Origin: Xylona heveae TC161 | Lineage: Eukaryota; Ascomycota; Xylonomycetes; Xylonales; Xylonaceae | Length of the DNA: 64,000 nucleotides | Direction: 5' to 3' | Assembly: GCF_001619985.1 (NCBI RefSeq) | Contig: NW_017264194.1 | Span: 744,001-808,000, forward strand | Program-made: the position numbers and the translations under genes | The notes under the pieces: model-generated | Told to the model about the DNA's origin: nothing | Seen by the model: the letters and a program-made list of their open reading frames with translations, nothing else | The model's database searches: none | Part shown: positions 10,480-21,666 of the stretch, piece after piece | Layout: each line of letters begins with the position of its first letter | How positions within the stretch are numbered: the stretch's first letter is position 1

Positions 10480-12413
10480 ATGTCGGCCGAATCTGGTCCT
10501 CTGTACCTTGGCTTTGACCTTTCCACGCAACAGCTCAAAGGTAAGTTTGTCGGCATCCACCGCCAAAGCGGTGACGCCATTTCCGTGCCTCAATGGTAAA
10601 GGAGGTCATGTTTTACCATGGTGATTAAGCGTTGTCAAACCTACTCCAACTAACTTGCATATCAAGGCATTGTCGTTTCGTCCTCATTGAAAAAGGCGTA
10701 CGAAGCGCAGGTCGGTTTCGACGCCGACTTTCCCAAATATGGCATCTCCAAGGGAGTTCTAAGCAATGATGCGGCACGAGAAGTATTTGCCCCTGTGGCA
10801 ATGTGGCTTGAAGCGCTCGATTTGGTGCTAGAACGCCTGAAGGGCCAAGGGCTGGATTTTAGCCGTGTCAAGGGTATCAGTGGCGCTGGTCAGCAACATG
10901 GAAGTGTATACTGGAGCGCCCACGCGGAGAAATTGCTTGCAGGGCTGAACAAAGACAAAAATCTGGCAGAACAATTAGCACCTCAGGCGTTCTCGCACCC
11001 TAACAGCCCTAATTGGCAGGACGCCAGCACTCAAAAGGAATGCGACGCGTTCGATGAGCTCCTGGGAACTCCAGAGAAGCTTGCTGATCTGACTGGAAGC
11101 AAGGCTCACCATGTACGCTTATTACTCCATCCAGCTGTTTCCCAATGTGATTATTGATGCGGCGATTTCATCGAGAGCTCCGCTAATGTTTATAGCGTTT
11201 CACCGGCCCCCAAATTTTCCGATTCAACAATCACTACCCCGACGCGTACAGGGCTACTGCTCGAATCTCACTAGTATCGTCATTCCTTGCTTCTCTCTTC
11301 CTCGGAAAGGTTGCTCCCTTCGACATCAGCGATGTCACTGGCATGAACCTATGGAACATCAAGGCGGGTGCTTGGAATGAGGATCTGCTGGCCTTGACGG
11401 CCGGCAAAGATGGGGCTGAGGAACTGAAAAAGAAGCTCGGAGATGTGCCAGAAGATGGTGGAGGAAGCTGGGGACCTGTGCACAAATACTTCGTGGAGCG
11501 CTACGGCTTTAATCCTGCCTGCGTTGTGACGCCTTTCACTGGCGATAACCCGTCGACTATCCTGGCCCTGCCCTTGCGGGCCAACGATGCTATGGTGAGC
11601 TTGGGAACTAGCACCACCTTTCTGATGAGTACACCCAAGTATAAGCCTGACCCTGCTTATCACTTTATGAATCACCCAACCACGCCTGGCCTTTACATGT
11701 TCATGCTGTGCTACAAGAATGGTGGTCTAGCACGGGAAAAGGTGCGAAACGCAATTAACGAGAAGCATGATCCTCGGGGTGCTTCTACAGGCTCTTGGGA
11801 AAAGTATGATCACATTGCCGCAGAGACCCCGGCCTTGGGACAAAAGGGGCCAAATGATGCAATGAAGATGGGTCTTTACTTCCCTAGACCGGAGATTGTG
11901 CCTAACGTGGCTGCGGGTGAATGGCACTTCAACTATGATCTTCAGAGCAAGAAGCTTGAGGAGAGCGAGAGCGGATGGAATCACCCTGACGATGACGCTC
12001 GGGCAATTATCGAAAGCCAGATGCTTTCGTTGCGACTCCGTTCCGAGGGTCTGGTAGAAGCCGCCGGCGATCTTCCGCCGCAGCCTCGTCGAGTGTATCT
12101 CGTTGGCGGCGGCTCCAAGAACCCGACACTCGCGAAGATTGCTGGCGAGATTCTTGGAGGTGCTGAGGGAATCTATCGTCTTGATGTTGGTGATAATGCC
12201 TGTGCACTTGGCAGCGCCTACAAGGCCGTTTGGGCAGTTGAACGTAATCCAGGACAAACCTTTGAACAACTCATTGGGTCACGATGGGATGAGGCAAAAT
12301 TCGTGAAGAAGATTGCCGACGGCTATCGTAAGGAGCTGTTTGAACTTTACGGCCACGCCGTCAAGGGCTTCGACCAGGTGGAGAAGCGAGTTTTGGAGCA
12401 GCAAAAGGCGTGA
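10480..12413 (+). CDS. XKS1: D-xylulose kinase
   Basis: I read join(10480..10540, 10667..11112, 11196..12413), 574 residues, the usual fungal length. Intron 10541-10666 splits the Gly codon of QQLKG; intron 11113-11195 is in phase 0 and joins SKAHH to RFTGPQIF. The enzyme phosphorylates D-xylulose with ATP to xylulose-5-phosphate, the last step of pentose (xylose, arabinose) entry into the pentose phosphate pathway, in the cytosol. FGGY-kinase marks: [12 protein letters not shown] at the N-terminus, [13 protein letters not shown] for sugar binding, [35 protein letters not shown] and the C-terminal ATP-site block [16 protein letters not shown] with [13 protein letters not shown]. The start is chosen because [15 protein letters not shown] immediately precedes the first motif. 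Confidence 0.95.
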
Positions 12414-12529
12414 GGTGATTTGTCTGGGCTGCAAGGTATCTCATAATACCCGTTCAGCGGTAATCTAGAGAAGGTTGGGATCATTGGGACGTAAATAATA
12501 GCTTTTTGTTTCTTGTACTTCTTTCTTCT

Positions 12530-12576
<47 letters not shown>

Positions 12577-13203
12577 CCTTTTTTCCTTTTTTCTCCCACT
12601 AATGTCGAATCAAGGTGTAATCTGTTCAAATAATGAAAGTATGATGTGTCCTGTACAGGGTCGTCACTCGCGCGGAGACCAATTGAAGATGGTGGGGTTG
12701 TTTTGACAATTGTGGGTCGCTTGGCGCACCGTAGAAATAAAAAAGTGACGGGACGGACTTTTGGGCGGAAACACAACCCTTGTCGGCCCAAAGAGACAGA
12801 GTTGTCGTGTGTGCGGATGCGATCACTCTCTGTAAAATCAGCAATTACCCTCACAGTAACGTCGGCGTTGGTATATTGAAAACCCCACCACCAGCACCTG
12901 CCACGTCTCTCCAGTACTTGACTCAAGTCTTTTCTTTTTGACAATTTTATTGCATTTATACCACTTCCTCAAGGGCCCGTCACCCCGCAAAGTTGACTTG
13001 GAAACACCCACGGCCTCGGACAAGTCTGAACCTTGTCGACCAAAGATTAATATTTGTTTGAAACGCACCCCCACCGACTTCATATCGGTCGCCGCCAAAG
13101 AAAAATTCCCTGCAACCCGGAGCACCTGAACAAGCAGCTACCACGTCATATTGCGCATGCCGTAACTTTTTCCATTGCTCCCCGGCACAAATCTTTTTGG
13201 CAG
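12414..13203. other. Intergenic between xylulose kinase and LOS1
   Basis: 790 bases holding the 3' region of xylulose kinase with a very long T tract (listed separately) and the promoter/leader of LOS1. Apparent minus-strand frames here code mostly Lys from the T tract and are artefacts. Confidence 0.6.
12532..12576. repeat. T45 homopolymer
   Basis: Forty-five consecutive T about 120 bases after the xylulose kinase stop, followed by further T-rich sequence to about 12595. The true length may differ because such runs are hard to sequence. Confidence 0.9.
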
Positions 13204-16200
13204 ATGATGGACGCTCAGGTATGCAAAGCAAATTGCTCCCAATTCCACATCATCACCTTTGTTTCCTCGCTCTTCCATCAGGATGAGATCAATGCGCTAT
13301 GGAGAACGCAGATGAGCTCTTGTGGCAGTGTGAACGAAAAACGAAGGAAGGAGATCGACGCTGCAATCTTTTTACTTTCCCCCAAAAATAACTGTGGCTG
13401 ACGATGGTGGTCGAGTTTAATAGGTTGAGAATGCCATCGAGATCGGTTTCAACCCGGCTGCGGACCAGAATCTGAAAAGACAAGCCTTCGATTTCTTAGG
13501 TCAATTACGCTCCGAATCCTCGGGATGGCAGGTTTGCCTTTCCCTTTTCACCCGCACTCCTCGCTCCTCCGAAGTCGTTCGTCTCGTCTCCCTCGAGCTG
13601 GTGAATAATGCTATTCAAATACAACAGCTTGATACACAGAGCCTAGCCTTCGTCAAGGAGAACCTGCTGGATTATTTGCGAAGGATCTATGGGGGTGCCA
13701 GCTCGCCGGAGGAGCTTGATTCTGCATCCATTCAGAACAAGCTCACGCAGACATTGACATACTTGTTTATGGCACTTTATGCGTCAGGATGGGAGAGTTT
13801 CTTTGACGACTTGCTGAGTCTGACTGGCCTCGCATCGGGCTCCGGAGAAGGCAATGTTGCGGGAACGGGGATTTATCTCCGTGCCCTGCACTCTGTGCAC
13901 GAGGAGATTGCGGATCAATTAATGCCCAGGACTGCGGACGAGCAAAGGCGATGCAACGAGCTGAAGGACTTGGTTCGAGCAAGAGATGTTAGCAAGATTG
14001 CAGAATCATGGCCAGTCATTTTGTCACGGTGGCTAGAGCAGAATGATGTGATTATCGAAATGTGCTTGCGAACCGTTGGCCGATGGGTCAGCTGGATTGA
14101 TATCGCTCTCGTCGTTCGAGAGCCTTTGCTCAGCCAGCTCTTCCAGATTGCGGGAAGAAACAAAGTAGAGGGTGTGGATCGGGTACGAGATGTGGCCATC
14201 GACACTTTCACCGAGATTGTGGCCAAGAAGATGAACCCAAGCGACAAGATCGAAATGATTATCTTTTTGAATCTCGGCGACATTGTGGGCAAACTTATTG
14301 CCAGTCCGCCGCTGCATGACCTCCGTGAGACGCCACAATACGACACTGACCTGGCCGAATCAGTCGCCAAGTTGGTCAACAATGCCGCCTTCGACATCGT
14401 GAAGACGCTCGATGGCGAGCAGGCTAATGAACTCGCCAGAGGCAAAGCAAACGAGCTCCTGCAAATCTTCGTTCCGTATATTCTGCGCTTCTTCTCAGAT
14501 GACTTTGACGAGATTTGCTCCGTCATGATTCCGTCTTTGATCGACCTCCTCACCTTTTTCCGCAAAGATGCCAAGGCAAAGGGCGGACTGGACCCGAAAT
14601 ATGCGGGCATGCTTCCACCTATCCTTAATGCCATTATTTCCAAGATGAAGTATGACGAGACCGCGTCTTGGGGTACCGAAGATGATGAGACAGACGAAGC
14701 GGAGTTCCAAGAGTTGCGCAAGAGGCTTCAGGTACTTCAGCAAGCTGTCGCTGCAGTGGACGAGGTTCTCTACATTGGTGTGCTGAGCAATGTCATTGGG
14801 GATACCTTCATCAGATACAGCCAGAGCCCTTCGCAGCTCAGCTGGAGAGATCTCGACCTTGCCCTGCATGAGATGTTCCTCTTTGGCGAACCCGCCATGA
14901 GAAGTGGCGGACTTTACCACAAGGGACAGCCAGCCTCGCTCGCTGCTGAGAGACTGGTACAGATGATGGCGCAGATGGTTGATTCGGGTTTGTTCTCTCC
15001 GAACTTCAGAGTCATGAAAAGAATTCTTATAAGCTGAAACTAACTTTTTTTCTCCAGACGTTGCCTCTTTCCCCCATCCCGCCATTCAGCTCCAGTACAT
15101 GGAGATCTGTGTCCGTTACGCCCACTTTTTCGAATACCATGCTGCTTCGGTTCCCCGTGTCTTGGAGAACTTTGTCCGGTTCGTCCATCACGATCACATC
15201 AGGGTGAAGACAAGATCCTGGTACCTTTTCCACCGTTTAGTCAAGCATTTGAGGTCGCAGTTGGGTGATGTGTCCCAGACGGTCGTTCAAGCCATTGGCG
15301 ATCTTCTAGTCATCCGAGCAGAGTTGCCACCGGAAGGCTCAGGTGACGATAAGTCGTCTAATGAAGATGATTCCGCCGACGCCATCTTCAGCAGTCAACT
15401 GTTCCTTTTTGAAGCCGTTGGGTGCATTTCTTCAGTCGCTTCTGTCCCTGTTGAGCAGCGAGTTCTTCACGCAGCCACCGTCCTTAACCCCCTCTTTGCC
15501 GACCTTCAGACACACTTGGAACCCGCCAAGAACGGCGATGAGCGAGCAGGGTTGCAGATCCACCACGACATCATGGCTATTGGCACTCTTGCCCGGGGTT
15601 TTTCGGACTGGATGCCGGGAAGCACTACCACTACTTCCTCGGCGCCTCCAGAACAACTCTCAGAGGAGTTTGCTCGTGCTGCAGAAGCAATCCTGGTGAC
15701 GCTGGAATCACTCAAATCTTCTTTGGAAATCCGCACGGCAGCGCGATTTGCCTTTTCTCGGCTCATAGGTGTGCTCGGTGCGCGCATCCTCCCTCAGATC
15801 TCACGATGGATTGATGGACTGCTGCTTGACAGCTCCAGCAGGGATGAAATGACGACTTTCCTACGACTTTTGGACCAGATTGTCTATGGATTCAAGGGTG
15901 AAATTTACAATGTGCTCGATTCTCTACTTACACCCTTGCTGCAGCGAGTCTTCTCTGGGCTCGCTGAACCCACTAGCGGCACGGATGACGAGGTTCAACT
16001 TGTCGAGCTGCGACGCGCATACCTTAACTCCTTGCTCATCATTCTCAACAACGACTTGAGTGCGGTACTCGTCAGCAACGGTAAGGCTAAGCTGTGAAGT
16101 TTTATTGTAACGAAATTGAAGCTTACGGAAGTTTTCTTTGCAGCCAATCAGCAGACTTTCGAGACCGTCATCACCACTCTGGAGCACTTTACACGAGATG

Positions 16201-16744
16201 TGACGGACTTCCCTACGGCCAAGCTTGCGTTTGGCGTCCTTTCGCGCATGTGCACCGTCTGGGGCGGACCAGACCTTGCAATCCCTTCATTCCCTCCAGC
16301 CGACCCATCTACTCCCACCGTGACTTCTCCAGCGCCCACTTTCCCTGGGTTCGATCACTTCATGATGACCAAATTTTCTCCCCTCTGCTGGTCTCTCCCC
16401 ACCAACCCAGCATTCGATCCCAAGGATCCTCAGGGTAGACAGGTTCTCGGCGAGATTGCTCAGTTACAGCGAACAATCCTCTCCAAGACCGGCACCGATT
16501 TCTTAGCCTACCTCAGGGAGGTCGAGCTTAGGGGATTGGGTATTGAGGGAGATCCAGCTGAAGAGTATCTGAGGGCCCTCAGCACATTAGACCTCAAGGG
16601 TTTCAAACAATTCTTCCAGGTATGTCAATCTGATTACAGCAGATAACGTCATTCGTTCACCGTCAGCTGCTTTTGCCACAAAACGATTTTGGCTGACACC
16701 TTTTACTTTTACTTCAGGCCTTTGTCCAACGCACCGGCGCCTAA
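13204..16744 (+). CDS. LOS1: Exportin-T, nuclear export receptor for tRNA
   Basis: I read join(13204..13218, 13424..14987, 15058..16080, 16144..16619, 16718..16744), 1034 residues, close to the family length. Los1/exportin-T is an importin-beta family HEAT-repeat protein that carries tRNA through nuclear pores with Ran-GTP. Recognition rests on the N-terminus [21 protein letters not shown], the Xpo1-like block [10 protein letters not shown], and [20 protein letters not shown] in the middle. The first exon codes only MMDAQ and the last only AFVQRTGA, both needed to restore normal termini. The donor at 14988 (GTTTGT) is weak but gives the expected [13 protein letters not shown] joint with phase; the other introns have ordinary GTATG or GTAAG donors. 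An alternative is initiation at the second ATG (13207). Confidence 0.93.
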
Positions 16745-18399
16745 TCCATTTTCACTTTGATAATTTCCTGTACCATCACCATTTACATTTTCCATCTTCT
16801 AAATCATCTTCCTCTCATAGACGATGGCTATGGCGGACATGAACGTCAGCGAGGAGATAGACTCGCTCGCACTGACGGCAAGTCGAATAGCATCTTTGAT
16901 TGCATATTTTTGCCCTATCATTTTATTCATTTTTTTCAAATCCATCTTTTCGACATGTCTTGCATGATGGATTTCACATTGTTTAGCGATTTCCGAGGAT
17001 TTCCTCCTTGTCCTTTGCTTCTGATTTTTTCGACTTCCCTCCGCGTCTGTCCTCCCACACGGCGTTTATCCTTTGCTTTTTGGTATTTTCCCCGAAACCC
17101 CTAGAGTTTTTGCTTTCCAAATGTTTTCTTCTTCAATTCTTACTGTACCCTACCGTATGTTCTACACAAAAGTCTTGTCCCCACTTTTCGTCACTTCATC
17201 TACGTCAATCTACGGATCGACGGAAAGCTTTTTTCTTTTTTTTTCCATTGATTTAACATTTGCTTATCTGTTTACTTTACTTTTGTCCTTATTGTCTTCG
17301 CTACCTTTGTCCTTGTTGTCTTCGCATTGCATTCCCTCTCGTTGTCATCTTATCTCGCCCTCCTCCTCATCCCTCACCCATCATCCTCATCATCATCGTC
17401 ATCCTCTTCCCATCGTCGTCATTTTTTCATCATCCATGTCATTGGTACGTCAAGCGTCATGCTTCGCTCGGGCTCTGGTGTACAAAAAAAGGAGAAGATG
17501 AATTGAATGAGGCATATCATGTCTCGATTTATTGTCCTTTTCCCCCCTCCTCTTTCCTTCTCGTTTCGCCCTCCATCTCCTTGCTTGTCCCGATTTCCTT
17601 TTTCTCGATTTTGCAGTGTTGGGAAGGGGGGAATGGCAGGAGACCTTTTTTACCTTTTTTTTTTGAAGAAGAAGAAGAAGAAGAAGAAGAAGAAGAAGAA
17701 GAAGAATAAAACTGCCCTAGGAAATGATGCACACTTATTGGCTACGGGGATGCTGGCTGCGGCTGCTGGTTTCTGGCTGCTGGTTGTTGGTTTCTGGCAT
17801 TTAGCCATCAAACAAGCTTGAGCCTATGCTCTATGATACGTAGTACTCGCACGCAGCCTTTATTACGTACGCAACGTACGTTGTATGGTCGCTTTTTTTT
17901 TTCTTCTCTTCTCTTCTCATCCTCCTTCTCCTTCTTCTCCTTCTCGGAATGTGTATAGTATCTATCGATGTACCTAGGGTTTTTGTAGATACAGTTTTTG
18001 GATCGAGATGAACGATAATAAAAAAGAAAGAATTAAATTAAATTATGTCAAATTATATCACTGATGTGGGCACTGAGCAAGAGTATTGCATGGATTGAGA
18101 AGAAGAGGATATACGTCATCTGCTCCATGTTCTCTATTTTTTTTTATTTCTCCTCCTTTTCCAACTTTTTTTGGTAAAAAGTTGTTTGTTTATTGCGTAG
18201 TAGTGAGCCTGGATTACATAAATCCAAATTGCATCTGAGTCTATACAGATAGTACTATCTACGGAGTAGGTTAAATATGTCATGTAAACTATAGGTAGTA
18301 AGAGAGAAAAAGACTTTTTTGGTGCTTCATTTCACGTATACTGTCCTTCTCGTATAACGGAAAGGAAAGGAAAGAATAAAAAGAAAAGAAAAAGGGAAA
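16745..18399. other. Intergenic, convergent 3' ends of LOS1 and S-formylglutathione hydrolase
   Basis: 1,655 bases without a recognisable gene. The + strand is strongly pyrimidine-rich from about 16,900 to 17,620, which creates long but meaningless open frames rich in Phe, Leu, Ser and Pro. A GAA triplet repeat follows, then AT-rich sequence. One TACGGAGTA motif lies at 18260-18268. Confidence 0.55.
17665..17706. repeat. GAA triplet microsatellite (14 units)
   Basis: Uninterrupted GAA x14 preceded by a T run. It lies in the convergent intergenic region and is not in a supported gene. Confidence 0.9.
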
Positions 18400-20006
18400 T
18401 TAGGCAAAAAGGTATTTCGCAGCATGATTGACATGCTCGTCGGCAAAGCTGGCCATAAAGTAATAGCTGTGGTCGTAGTCAGGCTGGAACCGGACATTGA
18501 CGCCGTCCTTGTGGCCGGATTGCTCGGCGGACTGGAGGAAGTTTTCGGGCAAGAGCTGGGATTGTTTGTAGAAGTTGTCGCCGGTGCCCTGGAAATAATG
18601 AAGCGCATTAGTTATCATATTTCCCCTTCCCTTCCCCCTCCTCTTTCCCCTCTATTATCTTCTTTGCTTTCCCCACTCCCCCACTCAATAAATTGGAGAA
18701 CTTGGAGAACTTACGACATCAATCAAAATGTCCAAAGGTCCACCAGACCACTTCTTGATCAGTTCGGTAGCGTCGTGCTCCTTCCATTTCTCCTGGGCGG
18801 ACTCGCCAAAGTAGCCCGTAAATGCCTTTTTGCCCCACGGGCAGTTGATGGGGTTGGAGATGGGCGCGAAGGCGGAGACGGACTTGTATTTGCCGGGGTT
18901 CTTGAGGAACTATATTTCCCACCGTATGGTCAGTTAAATACCGGAAGATAGTAAACAGAAATCGAAAACAAATGGATGAGACATGAGATTCAGGGGCTGC
19001 GCTATTTAAACTGTGGTAAGAGCAGCGTTTTCAACAACCAAAGGGTACATGGTCTAGTGGTATGATTTTCCCTTAGCATTTCCCCTTCCAAAAAGGGTAA
19101 TTCGATTGGGAGAGGTCCTGGGTTCAATTCCCAGTGTATCCAGCTTTTTTGCCTCTTTTTCTTAGGATTTTCTGGGCGTCTGGATCTCGTGTTGGGATAG
19201 AGAAGCTCGTCATCGGACTGGATGAGTAGAGGCTGAAATTTTTTTTGGTGGTTGGTTATGGGGTGAGGTGAAGTGAGTTAGTGATGAGGGTAGTGATAGC
19301 AGAAACATAGGGACATAAGAGAAGAATGCTTCAAGACCACGCACCAATGTCAATGCACCGTGTCCGCCCATGCTGTGTCCTGTAATGCTGACGCGGCTGG
19401 AGTCGAGTTGCTCAAATGCTCCAAAGAGAGCCTTGGGCAATTCTTCGTTGATATAAGTGTACATTTTGTAGCCCTTGGACCAGGGCTCGGCGGTGGCGTC
19501 CACGTAGAAGCCTGCGCCAGTACCAAAGTCCCATCCGTCATCTTCACCGGCAATCTTCAATCCTCCTATAGAGTAGGCAAAAGGCGTTAGTCATTGTACT
19601 TGACTAAAAGGTGGGGGGGAGTGTTGCTGTGTCGCCGATTTGCGAAGATGCATTGGAAGACCTTCAGACAGTCCAAACACAACGCGAGCAAAGGTGCAAC
19701 AATGTTTGGGAAAACAAGGCACATGGAGTGGTAAAACGTACTCGGACTCGTGTCAGGATAGACCACAGCTATGCCCTTCTGGCTGGCGCCGTGCTGGAAG
19801 AAACCCTTCTCGGAACAGTTGTCGCCGGTGCACGTCAAGCCGGAGAGGTAGAATAGCACAGGAACCTTGTGCAGCGAATTCGTTGTAGCTTGCGGAGGCA
19901 AGTAGAGATTCAGCGCCATCTCGCAGTCCGTGCTGCTGGCTTGGTGGGTGAGCTTGAGGAGCTTGCCTCCGAACGAGGCAATGGTCGCTTTGGTCTGGAA
20001 AGCCAT
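18400..20006 (-). CDS. S-formylglutathione hydrolase (esterase D family)
   Basis: I read complement(join(18400..18588, 18715..18909, 19345..19565, 19742..20006)), 289 residues, the normal length. The enzyme hydrolyses S-formylglutathione to formate and glutathione in formaldehyde detoxification, in the cytosol. Seen: [14 protein letters not shown] (oxyanion region), [15 protein letters not shown] restored across intron 1, the nucleophile elbow [24 protein letters not shown] restored across intron 2, the Asp region LDILIDVGTGDNFY restored across intron 3, and the catalytic His in DYDHSYYF. I start at MAFQTKAT (20006), which matches family N-termini; the frame extends eight codons upstream without ATG. 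Odd feature: intron 2 (18910-19344, 435 nt) is several times longer than the others and contains a complete tRNA gene on the opposite strand. Confidence 0.94.
19003..19010 (+). promoter_or_regulatory. TATTTAAA element upstream of the tRNA gene
   Basis: TATTTAAA lies about 33-40 bases upstream of the mature tRNA 5' end, where TFIIIB sits on Pol III genes. Upstream TATA-like elements are known to matter for tRNA genes in some fungi; its use here is inference. Confidence 0.35.
19043..19142 (+). tRNA. tRNA-Ala(AGC) with a 28-nt intron, inside an intron of the hydrolase gene on the other strand
   Basis: The acceptor stem GGGTACA (19043-19049) pairs with TGTATCC (19135-19141), with G1-C72, G2-C71 and G3-U70; A at 19142 is the discriminator. 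The A box TGGTCTAGTGG and B box GGTTCAATTCC are both good matches. The anticodon stem TTCCC (19068-19072) pairs with GGGAG (19108-19112), with one wobble pair. The loop reads TT-AGC-A before and T after an insertion at 19079-19106, exactly the canonical intron place between positions 37 and 38. The anticodon AGC and the G3-U70 pair, the main alanine identity element, agree. T-arm stem CTGGG/CCCAG is perfect. A T6 run at 19145-19150 fits Pol III termination. The D-arm resembles tRNA-Pro, but the anticodon arm and G3-U70 decide for Ala. Confidence 0.92.
19145..19150 (+). terminator. Pol III T6 terminator of the tRNA gene
   Basis: Six T begin three bases after the discriminator base; a second T5 run follows at about 19156-19160. 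This is the expected Pol III termination signal. Confidence 0.75.
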
Positions 20007-20130
20007 TGTATCGTAGTGAGCTGAATGCACTAAAGAGGGGTATATGTTTTGGGTTGTATGTAGGTTAGTGTTTCCAGGTCCAGCTGGGAAAATCGTAGAG
20101 AGGTGAGGATGAAGAGGACAAGAGGATTTC

Positions 20131-20140
20131 CTTTTATATG
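20131..20140 (-). promoter_or_regulatory. TATA box of S-formylglutathione hydrolase
   Basis: On the minus strand the sequence reads CATATAAAAG, about 125-130 bases upstream of the ATG at 20006. Sequence and distance fit a TATA element. Confidence 0.5.
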
Positions 20141-20683
20141 AGTCGGGTTATTGGTGTGTGTTTTGGCGGGGGGGGAAATTGACCCCTCGGACAGATAGGG
20201 TACAGATAAGTTTGCTCTCTATTGCGGTCGGTAATGACATAACTGAGACAGGTCAAGCTCGCAATGGTTTAAAGGGAGTTTTTGCTGCCCCACACCCCAC
20301 CTTTCGGGTTCGAGTTCCGCTTTGAGTTGAAGAATGCGAGGCATCAAGTCACCCATGTACTACTGCAATATGCTGTAACGGGCAAAGATCATTGTGCATA
20401 TGCATATTCTCCATAATTGATTTATGTATATTGATATTTTTATTTACTTTGTTTTTTTGTTTTTTATTTTTTATTTTTTTTTATTTTTATTCTTTTTTGG
20501 CGCGCAATTATTCCATGCCGTTTTCTATTAGAAAGTTGATTTCATTAGAATCTTAATCAATGTCTCAGCAGACTTGATAATTTGGCTACGTTTGAAAAAA
20601 ATAGTCAGGTATTGAATAAAAATTGATTGTGAAAAGAAAAATTTCAAGGATGCGATAAAATGATGACACAGGCAAGATATATC

Positions 20684-20685
<2 letters not shown>

Positions 20686-20718
<33 letters not shown>
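20686..20718. repeat. GA dinucleotide microsatellite
   Basis: About 16 AG units without interruption, then a slightly broken continuation to 20727. It lies about 190 bases beyond the RPB6 stop. Confidence 0.9.
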
Positions 20719-20728
<10 letters not shown>

Positions 20729-20908
20729 TCTGGACAAACCATTATATAAGGTCTATTGGTAATGATACTGCACACGTGGATTGACTGAAATTTTGATTCA
20801 TGTAAAATAAAACAATATGACCAACTCCAAACTACCGGCACGATCCCAGACTATCGGCAATGCAAATCAACTTCCATGCAACCATCAACTTTTCAAACGG
20901 CGATAAAA

Positions 20909-21666
20909 TTACAGAAGCTCCTCGCACGTCCAATCCTCATACCTAGACAAATGTTAACCTAAGCTCTTTCAACAATGCAGTATATCTTTTCACTTACCAT
21001 CCATCAGGAAGATATCTCCGCACAACCAGAGGAATCTTCTTCTCCCGCAGTTCCTTGATAGCAATCTGCAAAGGATCCGTCTCACCCTCGAGGTCGACCA
21101 ACACTGGTGCATTCATACTGAGCCGAACAGTTAGCTGAATTCCCCAGACTCTTCCAGTCACCCCTGCCAAACGGGGACCGCGTCTAGCTCTCGTAATATC
21201 TCGCATACCTAATTTGCAGAGCTCGCGTGCCAAGCACTCTTGCACGCTCGTATTTGGTCATATAAGGTGTGGTAGTCCGCTGGTCGTCGGGAATTTTCTT
21301 TTCGCGGAGACCGACAACTCCAGTCTTCTTCGCCGATGCGCTGGGATCACCGCTCACTACGACCTGCTCGCCGTTCGCTCCCAGGTCACCATTCACTCCG
21401 TTCATCTCTTCCTCCCCTTCTCCACGGGCGGCGCGCGCATCGGGATCTTCAACATCGTGAGCGTCGACGGGCTCGTCCTCGTCAAAGTTGTTGCCGTCAT
21501 CGAAGTAGGGCTCGTAGCCGCTGAAGAATAGGAAAATAGTATCAGTATATGAAAACCGTGATACGCGATAAAACCGGATGAAAGAGAACTATATCCCATC
21601 CACGCGCCAGTAAAACAGGACTACTCACTCGTCCGCGGCTCCAGCATCATCACCGTAGTCAGACAT
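20909..21666 (-). CDS. RPB6: RNA polymerases I, II and III shared subunit RPABC2 (Rpb6)
   Basis: I read complement(join(20909..20942, 20998..21117, 21209..21520, 21629..21666)), 167 residues. Rpb6 is the omega-like subunit common to all three nuclear RNA polymerases and helps assembly and clamp function. The acidic N-terminal half ([15 protein letters not shown] and similar) is typical. The conserved core [21 protein letters not shown] continues across an intron as [21 protein letters not shown], then [19 protein letters not shown] and, across the last intron, [10 protein letters not shown] to the stop. The three introns (108, 91 and 55 nt) all have consensus ends and each junction restores a conserved residue. 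It is transcribed divergently from the TFIIIA gene, with 406 bases between start codons. Confidence 0.96.

Larger units (their letters stand above)
20007..20908. other. Intergenic, hydrolase promoter and 3' side of RPB6
   Basis: 902 bases without a gene. It holds a TATA box for the hydrolase, T/A-rich sequence at 20,440-20,500 and a GA dinucleotide repeat. The string GGTTCGAGTTCC at about 20309 resembles a tRNA B box but has one base too many and no tRNA around it. Confidence 0.55.

Noticed and set aside
12465-12944. Minus-strand frame with a long poly-Lys run
   Set aside because: Created by the T45 tract; no start context or similarity.
13915-14721. 268-codon minus-strand open frame inside LOS1
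   Set aside because: Antisense shadow of a long GC-moderate exon; no domain, and LOS1 has strong family similarity.
17073-17821. Overlapping + strand frames rich in Phe, Leu, Ser and Pro
   Set aside because: Products of a pyrimidine-rich 3' region and a GAA repeat; open in more than one frame at once.
20300-20325. B-box-like string GGTTCGAGTTCC, possible second tRNA
   Set aside because: One extra base in the box and no acceptor stem or A box at the right distance.
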